From positions 300,375 to 364,374 of the forward strand of contig JANPWX010019292.1 in assembly GCA_024734555.1 (NCBI GenBank): a stretch of DNA of 64,000 nt, given 5' to 3'. Numbering within the stretch: the first letter of the stretch is position 1; each line of letters starts with the position of its first letter. Of the stretch, positions 44,268 to 56,590 are shown piece after piece. Under the pieces are notes generated by a model. That model searched no databases and was not told the origin of the DNA. It worked only from the letters and a program-made list of their open reading frames with translations. The DNA comes from Trochalopteron elliotii. Lineage: Eukaryota > Chordata > Aves > Passeriformes > Leiothrichidae. The position numbers and the translations under genes were made by a program.

Positions 44268-44344
44268 TTAAAGCTTCTACTATCTCTGGAACGAATTGAC
44301 CATACAGTTGGCAGAGTGGTGAGAGGTCAGTGAGTCCCCTCAGG

Positions 44345-46038
44345 TCAGGCAGAAGTTGGTTTGGGTGGCCGCGGGATCTCGGTAGAGGTGGGCTCAATGG
44401 TCTGAGAAGGCAAAGCCAGGGATGGAGTGGGCAAAACCGAGGATGGAGTGTCAGGGTGATCAGGATCTCCGGGAGAGGTATTTAAGGATTCTCTGAAAGG
44501 TCTCACGGTCTTGGCCAGGATCCACTTTGGGCTGTTTTCTGTAGAGACACAAGCAAAACCCCTTCCCCACATGATGAGGTGATAAGGTCCCATAATCTTA
44601 CCTGATTCTGGATCCTTAATGAGCACTGTGGCCTTTTGTTTACCTTCTAACTGAGGGTTATTGCCAAAGTGCCTTAAAATTTGGGGGGGGTTGGATCCAT
44701 TAAGGAACAATAAAAAAAATTAAAAACATACAATGCCTTCTGTAATCACTCTGCTGGGGTAGCATTCCCCATTCCCCCCTTCTGTTGTAGCAAAAGACAC
44801 TTAAGTGAAGAGTGGACTCTTTCAGTTATTGCTTGGCCCATTGAAGAATGGGGAATCCCCGTTTTATGTGTCACCCCCCAGAGGGCAAGGAAGTTTGTAA
44901 CCCTCTGGGAAATATATACTGGGCCATTGTCAGTTTTAATTTTTGAGGGAATTCCCAGGACTGCAAAGGCATTTGCAAAGTGATGACAAACGTCCTTTGC
45001 TGATTCTCCTGTATGACAGGTTGCAAACAGGGCACCTGAAAAGGTGTCTATGGAGGAGTGAATATATTTGAGTAGGCCAAATTCGGGAAATTGAGTAACA
45101 TCTGTTTGCCAAATTTGAAGGCTTTGGAGTCCTCTAGGGTTAACACCTCCGGCAACAGAACAAAATGAATGCCTTTGACAGTCTGGGCACACAGCCACAA
45201 TGCTGGAGGCTTGGCAGGTAGTCAAATCAAAAGCACACGCCAGTGCAGCAGCATTCTGGTGAAAAAATGAATGACTAAGTTTAGCCTGAGCAAAGTGGTC
45301 AGGCAAAACCTGTAAAACTGGCAAAGTGAGTAAATCTGCTTGCCGATTTCCTTCTGCAATGAAACCAGGCAAAGTATTGTGAGACCTAACATGCATAACA
45401 AAGTAGGGGTGTTGCCTAGCATTTAAAAGGAAAACAAGTTGCTGTAACCACTGAAAAAATTCCTTGTTGAACACATCTTTCAGTACAGCAGCTTCAGCCC
45501 TCTCAACCATTCCTGTAACATAAGCAGAATCTGTTATTAAGTTAAAAGGAATAGACCACCGCTGGAAGGCTCATACCACAGCTGCCAATTTAGCAATCTG
45601 AGGAGAACCTGAAACAGTAGTGACATCTGAATCCCATCAGTTAAGATCTGCATCCCACCACAGTATCACTGACTTGTGCGTGCGGCCAGACCCATCTGTA
45701 AAAACAGTTAAAGCCTGTAACGGAACCTCGCTTCTCTTGGGTCGCGTTTGGAGATTAAAACTGGCTGCTACGAGCTTGTGTTTTGGGGCAGGCGTAGAAA
45801 GTTGTCCAGGAAAATCAGTCAAGGCCATTTGAAATGCTTCAGATTGTTGCAATAGCCACTGTAAATAAACAGCAGTAATAGGCAAACAGATCAAACAAAA
45901 ATCCATACCAGCAAGTATTGTAAGTCTCTGTCGAGCTTTTACAATAAGCAAAACAATCATCTCATGTTGGGTGCTGATAAGACAGTTGGGAGACATCCAC
46001 ACACTCAGATGTAGTGTCCTGTGGTGGTTAGCTTGCAA
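44345..46038 (-). pseudogene. pol: ERV-M pol: reverse transcriptase end, RNase H, integrase
   Basis: Betaretrovirus-like pol in the order expected. At 45,637-46,038: the connection region (LPITAVYLQWLLQQSEAFQ) and RNase H start TVFTDGSG. The frame continues with two stops; where RNases H usually have Glu the frame reads IAKLAAVV, with Lys. ITDSAYVTG follows. At 44,746-45,510: the RNase H tail, the HX3H...CX2C zinc domain (HSFFH; CPDC), and catalytic Asp 45,100, Asp 44,929 and Glu 44,821, with DX35E spacing. After a frame change the C-terminal domain is at 44,345-44,710 (GPYHLIMWGRGFACVS). The reverse transcriptase palm is absent; the element is cut near 46,040. Confidence 0.85.
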
Positions 46039-46040
46039 GC

Positions 46041-47673
46041 AACCACTAGTGGAGTATCAGCTAGCAGTAAGGGATACTGGCTGGGAGACGGCGAGAGGGC
46101 TGGTATAGGGGATTCCTTGGTCGAGAGGCGACCTGCTAGAGGCCTTGGGGGTAGACCTGGGGAACCCCTGCATTGGTGAACCGTGATTGTGAGATTGTAA
46201 AGTCCGGACTTTGTTGTGTGTATGTGTGAGATGGCCAGGAAGGGACAGCAAATGGTATGAGCAAGGCACACTGGGAAGTGTAGTATTGAGAAAGGAGGAG
46301 GGGAACCCTCACTCCCAAGGCATCTCAAGGGAATTTCAGTGAATTTTGTCTGAAGAGTTGCTAATTTGTGGACAGGTGTGGTGTTCAGATGTATTTGTGC
46401 TGGTTATGTGTGTAGGTATCGTGTGTTGGAGACAGCCTTTATTTTGGGTGGCTGAAAGATTCGGAGCAAGTGTTACATGTGTGTTTGTGTGTTTAGTAAA
46501 GTGTATTCAGACTGTTTATTGCAGAGAAAGCTGTGTATTGTGTAATTCATAGGATTCCTCTCAGTCTGTCCCAGGTCGAGAGAAGCATTTTGCTTCCGGG
46601 AATGTGGGATGTCCCGGAGGGCGAACAAATAGATTGATTTTTCCTGTACCCACGGGACTGGGAAGTCATGGGGGACTGGCAGTGCAGGAGGGTTAGAGGG
46701 CTTGCTTCCCTGTGCCACTGGCCAAGCCACCTCTCAGAGAGCCAAGCTGCTCACTGCTCGCCACTTGCCACTCACCGCTCGTGCTAGGCTTTCACTGCAC
46801 GCTCCATCCCTGCTGGCACTACAGCATGCTGTGCGCCAGCCTGCCGCATTTCTTCCCACCGGCTGGCCGGCTCAGGTGTTACAGGGTGAATATGGCTTGC
46901 TGTGCCATGCCTCCCCCAACTTCGGTGCCGCCGGACACAGGCACCTGATTCAGCTGGGGGTCACTGGGATCAGGTATGCTGTATGTCAAATACATCTCAA
47001 ATACATTTCTGTGATAATATGGCTATAATTGCAACAAGCTAATAGTTTTCTAGTTTTCTGTACAAATTACACAAGCATAGCCTTTTCCTCTTTTTACTAT
47101 TTTCCGTCTGCCTCCACTTCCGTAGGTTAACTACAGAAAAGGAGCTGAGTGGTATCCTGCTGACCTCTGGGACATTACTGTGGCGAGACAGGTAAAGGAA
47201 CCCCTCTCCCCCAATGGTTTGGACTCGAGCCCTGGGAGTTTGTTAACCCTGTGAATAATTGGATAAAAAGAGAGGACGGACTAATCTATTTAGATGGACT
47301 CTATGAGACCTGCTGGAGAACTAGTGGCTCTTGACTGGGAACAACCTAGCCCAAAGGACTTGAATATCCAGATAAGGAGAGGTGGGGTACCCTGCTTTTG
47401 TAGAAAGCAGCAGCATTCAGTGTGAGTATTAATAAGGGCTGGAACTTGTGGAGGGCATTGGTATTGCTCCTCTGGCAGAAGGGAAGACGCATGTTCCCAA
47501 TGTCGGCCACTTGGCCAAAGAGATCCTGAGCCAGAGATTTTAGAATTTTTGTGTGGAAAATCATACCTGATCCCAGAAATCTGGAGTGTAAGACAGGAGG
47601 GTTGGGAAAGGACTGTGCAAGAGTGTGAAAGGAGGTTTGGCTGGAAGCAAAACAAGGCAAGGAGGAGGAGATA
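46041..47673 (+). mobile_element. probable leader of ERV-G, plus unassigned sequence
   Basis: No coding signature. G/T-rich stretches (46,190-46,520) with many short GTGTGTG runs, a GC-rich part at 46,700-46,970 and a leader-like stretch up to the gag start at 47,674. A primer binding site was not identified with confidence. Confidence 0.4.
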
Positions 47674-48560
47674 ATGGGATTGGGACAGAGCAAGGAGATA
47701 CCCAGGCCCAGCCCGTTGGGATGTGTTTTAGTACACTGGAAAGACATTGTGGGTACTGGAGGCACAGAAAACAAAAAAAATTTAGTCAAGTATTGTTCAC
47801 AGTGGTGGCCCTTGTACCGTTTGGATGATGGAGTAAAGTGGCCCCCTACTGGCACACTAGATTATAACAGTTTATTATAGTTAATGCTTTTCTTAAGACA
47901 TTAAAGAAAACGGGACGAGATTTCATATTGTGACATGTTTTTCACCTTCCAAAATAATCCTGAATGTCAAAGGGATTGTGGTATTAGAGCCTCCTCCGAT
48001 CCCTTGGTAGTGGCCCTTGAGAGAGACAATAAAGCCACTAAAGGAAAGCTGGAACAGTGCTGTTTGTCCTGTAGCATTGGCCAAAGGTGCATTAAATCAA
48101 GTAAGATTTATCAGGCTGCAGCCCAAGAACAGGAACAAACTGATATGCTCAGTCATCTCTTTAGAAAGCAGGAAAAGGAATATGAAGACTCCTTCCCTCC
48201 TCCACTTCCTCCAGAGGACCTGGAAGAAGCACCAGCCCCAACATTCCCGGGTAGTCCTGTGGCATCCCAAACCAGAGGGCAAGTGATACAGGAAACCCTA
48301 CAAGAAGCAGCGGGACCAGATGGGCCAGTAGTAATTAAAGTACCTTTCTCCTCCATTGACTTAGAGGCATGAAAAAAAGGGGTACAGAAGGAAGGGAAAG
48401 GAAAATGTGGGCGTGGGAGGGGACCACCCAAGTGAGATCAGCCTCAGCTGGGCAGAGACCAGTGTGCGAATTGTAAGAAGTTTGGCCACTGGAAAAATGA
48501 GTGTCCGGAACAAAGACAAAGCAGACACAAGACAAAGAAAAGAGGGAGTAGTGGCACATA
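47674..48560 (+). pseudogene. gag: ERV-G gag, capsid deleted
   Basis: Gammaretrovirus-like Gag. The ATG at 47,674 gives MGLGQSKEIP, a myristoylation-type start, then a matrix domain (SPLGCVLVHWKDI, YCSQWWPLY). In-frame stops lie at 47,878 and 47,902. The linker (PPPLPPEDLEEAPAP) runs to PFSSIDLEA, where capsid would begin, but a stop at 48,370 follows. Within 30 codons the same frame reaches the nucleocapsid zinc knuckle (CX2CX4HX4C, 48,463-48,504; CANCKKFGHWKNEC). The capsid and its major-homology region are therefore missing, removed in frame. Confidence 0.82.
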
Positions 48561-48586
48561 TACAAAAGAACTGAGGGCAACCAGGG

Positions 48587-48889
48587 GTGTCTACCCCAGC
48601 AGACCCGCTGGTTATAAAAATGAAGCTAGGGGAAGAGGAGAAAGAAATAAAATTTTTGGTTGACACTGGAGCAACGTATTCTGCTTTGAACAAGGCTTTA
48701 GTACCTATAAAAGATGATTATGTTACAGTAGTAGAAGCAACTGGCCAATCTGAAAAGGCATATTTTTGCAATCCATTAAAATACAAGTTTGGGAAACAGT
48801 GGGGCATTCATAGATTCCTGTATCTACCAAATTCCCCAAAGCCCCTTCAAGGAAGGGATTTGTTGGAACTACTACAGGTAAATATTTAA
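48587..48889 (+). pseudogene. pro: ERV-G protease
   Basis: Retroviral aspartic protease with active site FLVDTGATYSAL (Asp 48,662-48,664), a flap-like VVEATGQSEKAY and the C-terminal GRDLLELL that many retroviral proteases show. It ends at a TAA (48,887-48,889). The reverse transcriptase continues in the same frame after that stop. Confidence 0.82.
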
Positions 48890-49822
48890 TTTAGGAAAGG
48901 GGAAATTGTTCTGGAGGTAATCAATGAGCAATACGTGGAGGTGTTTAGTCTAATACTAACAGCAATCAGGGTCGAGGGGGAAATTGATGAGGAAATACTA
49001 AACGAGGTATTCCCTAGGGTATGGGCTTCTGACGTGCCAGGAAGGGCAAAAAATGCTACCCTTATACAAGTTAGGCTTAAGGAAGGAAGACAACCAGTTA
49101 GGATTAAGCAATACCCTTTGAGGAAGGAAGATAGGGAGGGAATTAGCCCCATAATAGAGAAATTTTTACAGCTAGCATTACTGAAGGAGTGTCAATCCAA
49201 CTTTAATACCTCCATAATACCTGTTCGAAAACCAGACGAGTCATATCGGGTAGTACAGGACTTACAGGCAGTGACTAAGATAACTGAGGATCTTTATCCT
49301 ATAGTGGCCAACCCATACACATTGCTAATGTGCCTAACACCAGAGCTAACTTGGTTTACAGTTTTAGACTTAAAGGATGCCTTCTTTTGCATTCCTATCC
49401 ATGAAGCCAGTCAGAAAATTTTTGCATTTGAATGGGAAAGCCCGAAAAGTGGGTGCAAAACTCAGCTCACATGGATGGTACTTCCGCAAGAATTTAAGAA
49501 TTCTCCTTCCTTGTTTGGAGAACAACTTGCAAAAGATCTAGAGTCCTGGAAAGCCCCACCAGAAGAAGGAAGACTACTAAAATATGTAGATGACCTGCTA
49601 ATAGCCACTAAGACAAAAGAGGCATGTGTGGCCTGGACAGTTAGCCTCTTGAACTTTTTGGGACTCCAAGGGTAGCAGGTATCGAAGAAGAAGAAGGCTC
49701 AAGTAGTGAAACAGAAGGTGATCTACCTAGGTTATGAGATTAGCGCTGTACAAGAGACTTTGGGACAGAGCTGTAAAGAAGTGATTTGCCAGACCTGTAG
49801 GGAAGAAATCCTCTTGATCACC
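48890..49822 (+). pseudogene. pol: ERV-G pol: reverse transcriptase, truncated
   Basis: Gammaretrovirus-like reverse transcriptase. Landmarks in order: IKQYPLRKEDREGI, LLKECQSNFNTSIIPVRKPD, YRVVQDLQAV, FTVLDLKDAFFCIPI (first catalytic Asp) and the YVDD box at 49,583-49,594. A TAG at 49,673 is followed, in frame, by QKVIYLGYEIS of the thumb. The frame stops being pol at about 49,815, where a family-L LTR begins; no RNase H, integrase or env of this element follows. Confidence 0.87.
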
Positions 49823-52411
49823 TGTGGTGAGTTGACCCTGGCTGAATGCCAGGTGGCCACCAAGACATTTTAGCACTCTTCCTCATCTAGACAGGAGAAA
49901 AATAAGGCAATTGGCTTGTGTGTTGAGATAAGGACAGGGTGATCACTCACCAATCACAGGCAAAATAGACTCAACTCAGGGAAATTAATCTAATTTATTA
50001 CAAATCAAATCAGAGTAGGGTAATGAGAAATAAATCCAAATCTTAAAATACCTTCCCCTCACCCCTCCCTTCTTCCCAGGCTCAACTTCACTCCCAATTT
50101 TCTCTACCTTGTCCCCCCAAGTCACACAGGGGGATAAGGAATGGAGGTTGTGGTCACTTAATCACGCATTGCCTCTGCTGCTCCTTCCTCCTCAGGGGAA
50201 CTTCTCACACTCTTCCCCTGCTCCAAAGAGGGGTCCCTCTCATGGGAGACAATCCTCCACAAATTTCTCAAACACAAGTGTGGTAGTTTAGCCCAGATGT
50301 GAGGGTTTTTTTCCTAAGGAAGTTATAGGAGATGTTGACAGCTTAGTTGACCAATAAAGAGTTAGTTACGTCTCTGGAAAACCCAGGCTTAAAATCAGAG
50401 GATCCCAGGTGACTCATCCCTTTCTCTTCCGGCTGGCCAGAAGTTAACATCGTAAGTTGGGGGGCCCAGTCCAGGTCCTTGCTGCCCTGGGTGGCTTGGG
50501 CCAGGCCTGGCCGGGCCTCCGGGGGGTAGCTGCCCTGCAGAAGAGCAGCCCAGGCCAGCTGTGTCCTTTCTTTCCCCCTTGGCTGCCGATGGGGGGAAGG
50601 GAAGACTGCAGATCGGCAGTGCTGGCCCCGCACCAGGGGCCACGGTGGCCGGCAGGGAAGGGCCAACCCTGACTGGGCTGTGCCCTAGCCGGGCTGTGCC
50701 CTGGCCTTGGCTGCCAGCGCTGCTGGCCCAAGGAAGGAGAGAATCTTTCCCCTGAGCCCCAGGCAGTTCCAAGTCTGAGTCCACTTTGGATCTGACCAGG
50801 GGGTGGGGGAGGGCCATCTATCAGTGTTCCTGACCATGCTTCCCCCCCATCCCCCATCACCTGCGCGGCTTTGAAGTTCGACACCGGGAGCCAGCTTGAG
50901 AGAAAGAAAGACTCTGGGCAAAGACATTAACCCTTCCCTCCTCCATGGAAGATAGAGTGATTTAAAACGTAGAGAGACAGCATGAGATAAAGTCAGCAAA
51001 AGAACTGATAAAGACTGTTGGAAGAAGGGATGGAGGAAGTGGACATTTTTGACTGGACTTGTCTAGATGTAAACCATGGAGAAATGGACTATTTCTTGTA
51101 ATATCATAATGCTGTTTGGGGGAATACAGGTTCTAGCTAAAGGTTGTGTACTGATATAATTGAGATTTAATGGAGAATTTTGAATAGAGTAAGCCCTCAG
51201 CTCCTGGAGTAAAAGGAGGTCTCAGCTTTTGAGACGAAGATGATTCTAGACAGAAAGTGATTTGAAGCCCCGACTCCTGGGGTAAAAGGAGGTCTCTATT
51301 TCTTTTGAGATAGAGACAATTTTAGAGATAGAAGAAGTGAATCTTTGTTTTATACTAGAAGAAGCATTCTTAAATGGTACCCCAAATATGCTGGGAGACC
51401 CATGAGTAGCCAGGGTAAAGGCTGCTAACGGGTGGGACTGCACAAATCTGCAAAATTCCGGGCAGTTGCAGATTTGTGACATTGAGAGCCACCAGACTTT
51501 TTTTCTTGTGGAAAATGTCTCCATGGGACCCTTAGAGAGACTCCTCTCCCAAAGTGATGCAAGATTGTGTTTAAATGGTTGCAACTGACTGAAATTCATA
51601 GTTTTCTCTCTATATTGCATGGGAAGGTGAACAATTTGTGGTAGGAGAAAGGGTTGGTTTAGAAATTTCATTTGTTTTTTTCTTATTTTCTTCTTTTTAG
51701 TGTGTGTTAATAAATCTGTTTACCTTAAGTTGGGCCTGTTTTGCCTTTTCCTCCCAAATCCTATCTTCACGAGGGAAAAGAGAATAGACACTTAAACCAC
51801 TACACTACATTTGGCAAAACAGAAATTTGGCAAACCTGAAACCACTACAAGTCCTTCCCATGAGCTACAGTTCTTCACTAACTGCTCCAATGTGGTGTAG
51901 TTCCATGTGGTGCAGGCCTTCAGGAACAGAATGCTCCAGCAGGAGCTTCCCACAAGGTCACTAAGTCCTTCAGGCATCCACCTGTTCTGGCATGGGGTCC
52001 TCCACAGGCTGCAAGTGAATCTCTGCATCCCCGTGGTCCTCCATAAGCTGCAGGGGCACAGCTGCCTCGCCATGGTCTTCACAACAGGCTGCAGGGGAAT
52101 CTCAACTCTAGCGCCTGGAGCACCTCCTGCCCCCCTTCTCCACTGACCTTGGTGTCTGCAGAGTTGTTTCTCTTCCATATTCTCAGTCCTCTCTCCTCTG
52201 ACTACCATTGTTGCAGCAGTTTTTTTCCCCTTAAATGTGTTATCACAGAAGCACTACCACCATTCCTGATTGGCTCAGCTTTGGTCAGTGGCAGGTCTGT
52301 TTTGGAGCCAGCTGGCATTGGCTCTGCTGGACGTGGGGGAAGCTTCCAGCAGCTTCTCACAGAAGCTGTAGCCCCTGTAACCCCTACCAAAGCCTGGCCA
52401 GGCAGAGTACA
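49823..52411 (-). mobile_element. LTR, family L, interrupted by LTR V
   Basis: A minus-strand family-L LTR in two pieces: 49,823-50,278 and 51,850-52,411. The first has TGTGGTGAGTTGACCC, reverse AATAAATTAG near 49,995 and the repeated GGACTCCTT-type units. The second has the GCAGGGGCACAGCTG, ACCTTGGTGTCTGCAG and GGAAGCTTCCAGCAG blocks. Outer flanks are TCACC and GCACC, possibly a decayed 5-bp duplication. It cuts the ERV-G pol on its left. 52,412-52,697 is unassigned. Confidence 0.78.
50279..51849 (+). mobile_element. LTR, family V, nested in LTR L
   Basis: Starts TGTGGTAGTTTAGCCC and ends ...GAAACCACTACA. AATAAATCTG lies near 51,709. The GC-rich island is at about 50,450-50,870 and the rest is AT-rich, the same order as in the minus-strand copy at 1,621-3,191. 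Both copies are 1,571 bp. The left flank reads ACAAG; the right flank overlaps the LTR end as (ACA)AG, so the duplication has lost or shares three bases. Confidence 0.85.
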
Positions 52412-52697
52412 GCACCAAGCAGTGCTTAGAGGACAAGGTGAATTCAGGGCACAGGGAAGCTTTTGGGGGCCCTCTGCAATGACTTCAACACTGGGGAGCA
52501 TGGGACTCACCCCCAGGGCTCTCCAGTGGACTGCATCAGACTGTGGGGCTAGTCTAGTCTGCATGGAGCATTGGCTGGGTGTCAGTAATGAAGCATGGAT
52601 GTCATATGCTAACACTTTTCCTCACTGAATACTCAGAGCTAGAATACTTGTATGCTTTAAAACTCATGTGAGAGTCCCTAAGAACTAGGAAAGGGAC

Positions 52698-53640
52698 TGT
52701 AGTGGGTTGACCCTGGCTAGGCCAAAGGACATTAAAAAAACCTAAGATGTACGTTGAGAGCCCGATATTTCTGTCCACTTTCCAAAATTACTCTGCCAGC
52801 ATCTAGAATGGGAAACAAGGTTTGACGACAGCAGTAGTATCACAAGTTAGCCTTGTAGGCACCCCATGGGAAATATATCATGCCAAACTTAACCCTAGGA
52901 GGTAATCAGGTAAATTGCAACCACTCACTTCCCCCCCACCCCAACCCACTCCACCCCTGGTGGCACAGAAAGAAGAACCAGAAAAAAAGTAAAACTTGTG
53001 GGTTGAGATAAGAAAAGTTTAATAATGGAAACAAAGAAAAATATAAATTATGCCAAATTGAATATTTGCATTTCTTCTTTTATATAGTCTCTGTATTCTT
53101 TACACATATATTTGTAGCTCTATTATTGTATTCTAGCTAGCTCCAGTACTTTTCCTTACCCTACCCAATAGGCAGAAAGACAAAACACATTCCAAAATAT
53201 TCTAAGCTGGGGGTCTGAGGCTCCTATCCTATCTTGGTTCTTCCTGGCAACCAAGATTGAAAAACAGCTCTTCAAGACACATTTTTATAAACAGAGTTTA
53301 ACCTCTATCTAGAGGAGGGGGAACTCAAAGAAGGGCTGAACTGGGGAGATTACCAAGTATGCTTCTAATTGGGGATTCTTGTCAGATATGTTAATTTGTA
53401 AAAATCTATAAAAATTGTATATGCGTTATGGGGTACGTGCATCTTCAGCATTTTTCACCTGGTGAGTTGCGCAACTAAGGATCCTTATAATAGAAAGGTA
53501 ATTCCTTTTTATCACCCTAACTGTCTGGCTCATGATTTTAAGACCAGCAAAAAAGGCATCATAGTGATTATACTAATTTAATTTAATTTAATTATACTTT
53601 AATGATTTAATTTCATTATACTGCTGATAATTTAATTTTA
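52698..53640 (-). mobile_element. LTR-like sequence (ERVL-type end) and AT-rich tail
   Basis: Begins TGTAGTGGGTTGACCCTGGC, the family-L-type terminus, but the next 200 bp are unrelated. Then GTGGGTTGAGATAAG and a reverse signal (AGTTTAATAATGG) follow near 52,995-53,030. AT-rich sequence with TTTAA repeats ends it at about 53,575-53,640. Likely an LTR related to L. Confidence 0.45.
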
Positions 53641-53644
53641 ATAA

Positions 53645-54131
53645 TGTGAGAAACAAAGCCCACTCCTCAGTTAAACTTTAAAGAAAATTTAATAAGGGAC
53701 AATAGGGGACAAAGTCAATAAAGCAAAAAGAACAGTGCTGGGTGCTTAGCCGCAGCCAGAGGCACACCACTCAATACAGCAACATTCCTTATATACCCTG
53801 GGTATTGCATCAGCCAAATACATATTCATAAACAGTCATACATATTCAGACATTTTAACATAGTTCCTCCTCTGTCCCACCTTTTTTGACCATGTGCAGT
53901 GGTCCTAGTCATGGTCATTTGTTACTTTTCAATACATGCCACAGGTTTCGATTCCTTCATTGGTTAAATATTAACATTACAACTCTTCACCAACATTGGT
54001 ATCACAACACAACATTCGCATTACAAGAACTCTAAATTTTAGCAAAACTTCTCTTACAAAAGTCAACATTATAAAACACATATATTCACTCTAACAATTG
54101 TGAAAGCCAACACTGTAATATATTTATCACA
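53645..54131 (-). mobile_element. solo LTR, related to the proline-PBS family
   Basis: On the minus strand it reads TGTGATAAATATATTACAG...TTGTTTCTCACA. A perfect 4-bp duplication, ATAA, lies at 53641-53644 and 54132-54135. The GGTATATAAGGAATG TATA region (near 53,790) and AATAAATT-type signal are in place. The termini and inner GGCTTTCACAATTG match the family at 638-1181. Confidence 0.88.
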
Positions 54132-54180
54132 ATAATGATAATAATAGCAATAATAATAATGATAATAATAGCAACAAAAA
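54132..54180. repeat. AAT microsatellite
   Basis: Imperfect (AAT)n with interspersed GAT and GCA, directly after the solo LTR's target duplication. Confidence 0.85.
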
Positions 54181-55255
54181 CAAGAGAGGGAGAGGAATAA
54201 ATCCCAAGAGAAACAAGTGATGCATAATACAATTGCTCACCATCTGCTCACCGATGCCAAGCCCATCCCCAAGCAGCAAAGAGTGGCTCCTGGCAAACTC
54301 CTTATTTTAGTTTAAGATAATTATACAGGGCAGAGACTCCAAAATGAGTTACCTCCCCTTTAGTTTTAACCACTCCCCTTTCAACAATGAGAGACGAATG
54401 TGAGAAGATATAAGTGAAAAAATAACAGTTTACTAAAACGAAAAGCAGCAACAACCAAGATAACAGCAATAATCACTAGATACAAAGGTGCTGAGTCACA
54501 TGCCCCCTGGGAACAAAGAAAACAAGATGGCAGAGAAGCCCCTTCTCCCAATATGGTGGCCACTGTAGCAGCACATGTAGCTTAGAGGACAAAGACAAGA
54601 TGGCAGAGAATTCCCTCTCAACTCAACGTTCCCCCTGGAACAAAAAACCTGGAAGGTAGGAGCTTATAAAGCAGTTCTGGTGGCAGATGGGGGAGCTGGC
54701 ATTGTCTGGGTCAGCTCTGGCCCTGCAGTGTCAGCCTCCCTGCTCCCTTTCAGCCTGGCTGGACCCAGTTGGTGTTGGTGCTGCAGTTCTGAGTTGCTGC
54801 TGCATTGTGGGGGGGAAGAAATGGTCCCTCTGAGCACTGAAAAGATGCAGCCCCAGGTCGGGTGGTCCTGAGCAGTGGCTGCAAAAAGGTATTGCAAAAT
54901 TCTCCAAATCCAGGGGAGAACAAAAGAAAATCTCCCGCCCTGCCAAATGGCATGGCTGTCCCGAGTGGCAGTGGTGAAAAGGTATTGCAAAATTCGCTCT
55001 GGAGCAGTTTATAGGATTGTGAAATGCGGCTTCTTGGGTTGCAACCCAGAGACCTGACCCAGGCAATCCCTTTGGAGAGAGCAGAAAAGAGGTCCTGCAT
55101 ATCCATTTCAAGTTTTTAAAGCGACCTTGCACCACCCCCCAAGTTCCATGTCGAGTCTTAAAGTGATAGTAAAAACAGACTGCATGGATTAATGTACAGG
55201 AAATATGGAATACACAAGGATTTTTCTGGGGCTCACCTAGGTCACCTAGGACACT
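54181..55255. other. unassigned sequence, probably LTR debris
   Basis: No coding motif. At 54,390-54,600 there is a minus-strand LTR-like segment (reverse AGTAAACTG). Around 54,890-55,000 the phrase AAAAGGTATTGCAAAATTC occurs twice, about 90 bp apart. The open frames at 54,731-55,261 are on the minus strand and have no domain. Confidence 0.35.
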
Positions 55256-55454
55256 TCCCAAAGTTTATGTACTGAGAATGATATTGTATGGTATGGAATA
55301 TCTTTTGACCAGTTCAGGTCAGCTGTCCTGGCTATGCTCTCTCCCAGCTTCTTGTACAGTTCCTCACTGGCAGAGCTTGATACACTCAAAAGCCCTTGAT
55401 TCAAGGTAAGCACTGCTCAGCACCAACCAAAGCATCACTGTGTTACCAGCATTA
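55256..55454 (-). mobile_element. LTR fragment, family X
   Basis: Carries the family-X phrases ATGGTATGGAATATC, GACCAGTTCAGGTCAGC and the CTCTCTCCCAGC block, in reverse orientation. It is truncated at both ends and joins directly to the tail of a CR1. Confidence 0.6.
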
Positions 55455-56450
55455 TTCACAGAATCCTAGAATCAGAGGGGTTAAGGTTGGAAGGGACCAC
55501 AGTGGGTCATCTGGTTCAACCTCCCTGCTCAAGCAGGGTGATGCTAGAGCACATGGCACAGGACTGTGTCCAGAAGATTCTTGAATATCTCCAGTGAAGG
55601 AGACTCCACACTCTTCCTGGGCAATCTGTTCCAGTGCTTGGTCACCCTCGCAGTAAAGAAATTCTTCCTCCTCTTCAGGTGGAATTTCCTATGCATCAGT
55701 TTCTGCCCATTGCCTCTTGTCCTATTGCTTGGCACCACCAAGAAGACCCTGGCTCTAGCCTCTTGGCACCCTCCCTTTAGATACTTATAGACATTGATGA
55801 GGTACTCTTTCAACCATCTCTTCTCAATGCTGAACAGGCCCAACTCCCTCAGCCTTTCATTGTAAAAGAGAATATCCAGACCCTTGATCAACTTAGTAAC
55901 TCTCCGCTGGACCCGCTCCAGGATGTCCGTATCTCTCTTGTACTGAGGAGCCCAGAACTGGACACAGAACTCCAGGCGAGGCCTCACCAGGGCTGAGTAG
56001 AGGGGCAGGATCACCTCCTTCGACTTGCTGGCAATGCTCTTTCTAATGCACTTCAGGATTCCTTTAGTCTTCTTGGCCACACAGGCACTGCTGGTTCATG
56101 GACAGCTTGTTGTCCACCAGGACCCCCAGGTCCTTCTCTGCAGAACTGCTTTCCAGCAGGTCACCCCCAGCCTGTGCTGGTGCCTGGGTGTCATAGGTTG
56201 AAACAGTATTTTTCTGCTAGGACTTTAAAATTCTCTGGAAAGGACAGGGACCTATGGGGGGGCAGGTTTTAGACTGACATGCAGTTCTGACCATTCAGAA
56301 AACAGAAGGCGACTTTTGGTAATACTTATATAAAAGCTGAAGCTGGATTGGAGACTTTTTTTTTCTTTTTATTTGGCGAGCAGGTAATATGTGTGTTACC
56401 AAAGGGGGGTTGGAGACATAAAATAGTGAAGTAGTAGTAGTCATGCTAAG

Positions 56451-56451
56451 N
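56451..56451. other. assembly gap (single N)
   Basis: The only ambiguous base in the window. It follows 57 bp of a 5' LTR, so it marks a place where the assembler could not cross a repeat. Its real length is unknown. Confidence 0.9.
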
Positions 56452-56590
56452 AAAGAAATTCACTGACTTTGGGTGGTGGTTTAAGGGAAATTTGAAATCT
56501 GGACCCAAATATCAGATCGAGAGAAGAATTGGAATGATAGTCTTAGTAATCAGGCAGGCCAAGAAGAATGATGATGAAGGAAATTATTAG

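Noticed and set aside
50395..50999. Proline/glycine-rich open frames on both strands
   Set aside because: They lie in the GC-rich island of a family-V LTR. The other V copy has a different set of frames.
54664..55261. Minus-strand frames as a possible host gene
   Set aside because: Low-complexity composition, no conserved motif, and the sequence is bounded by LTR fragments.
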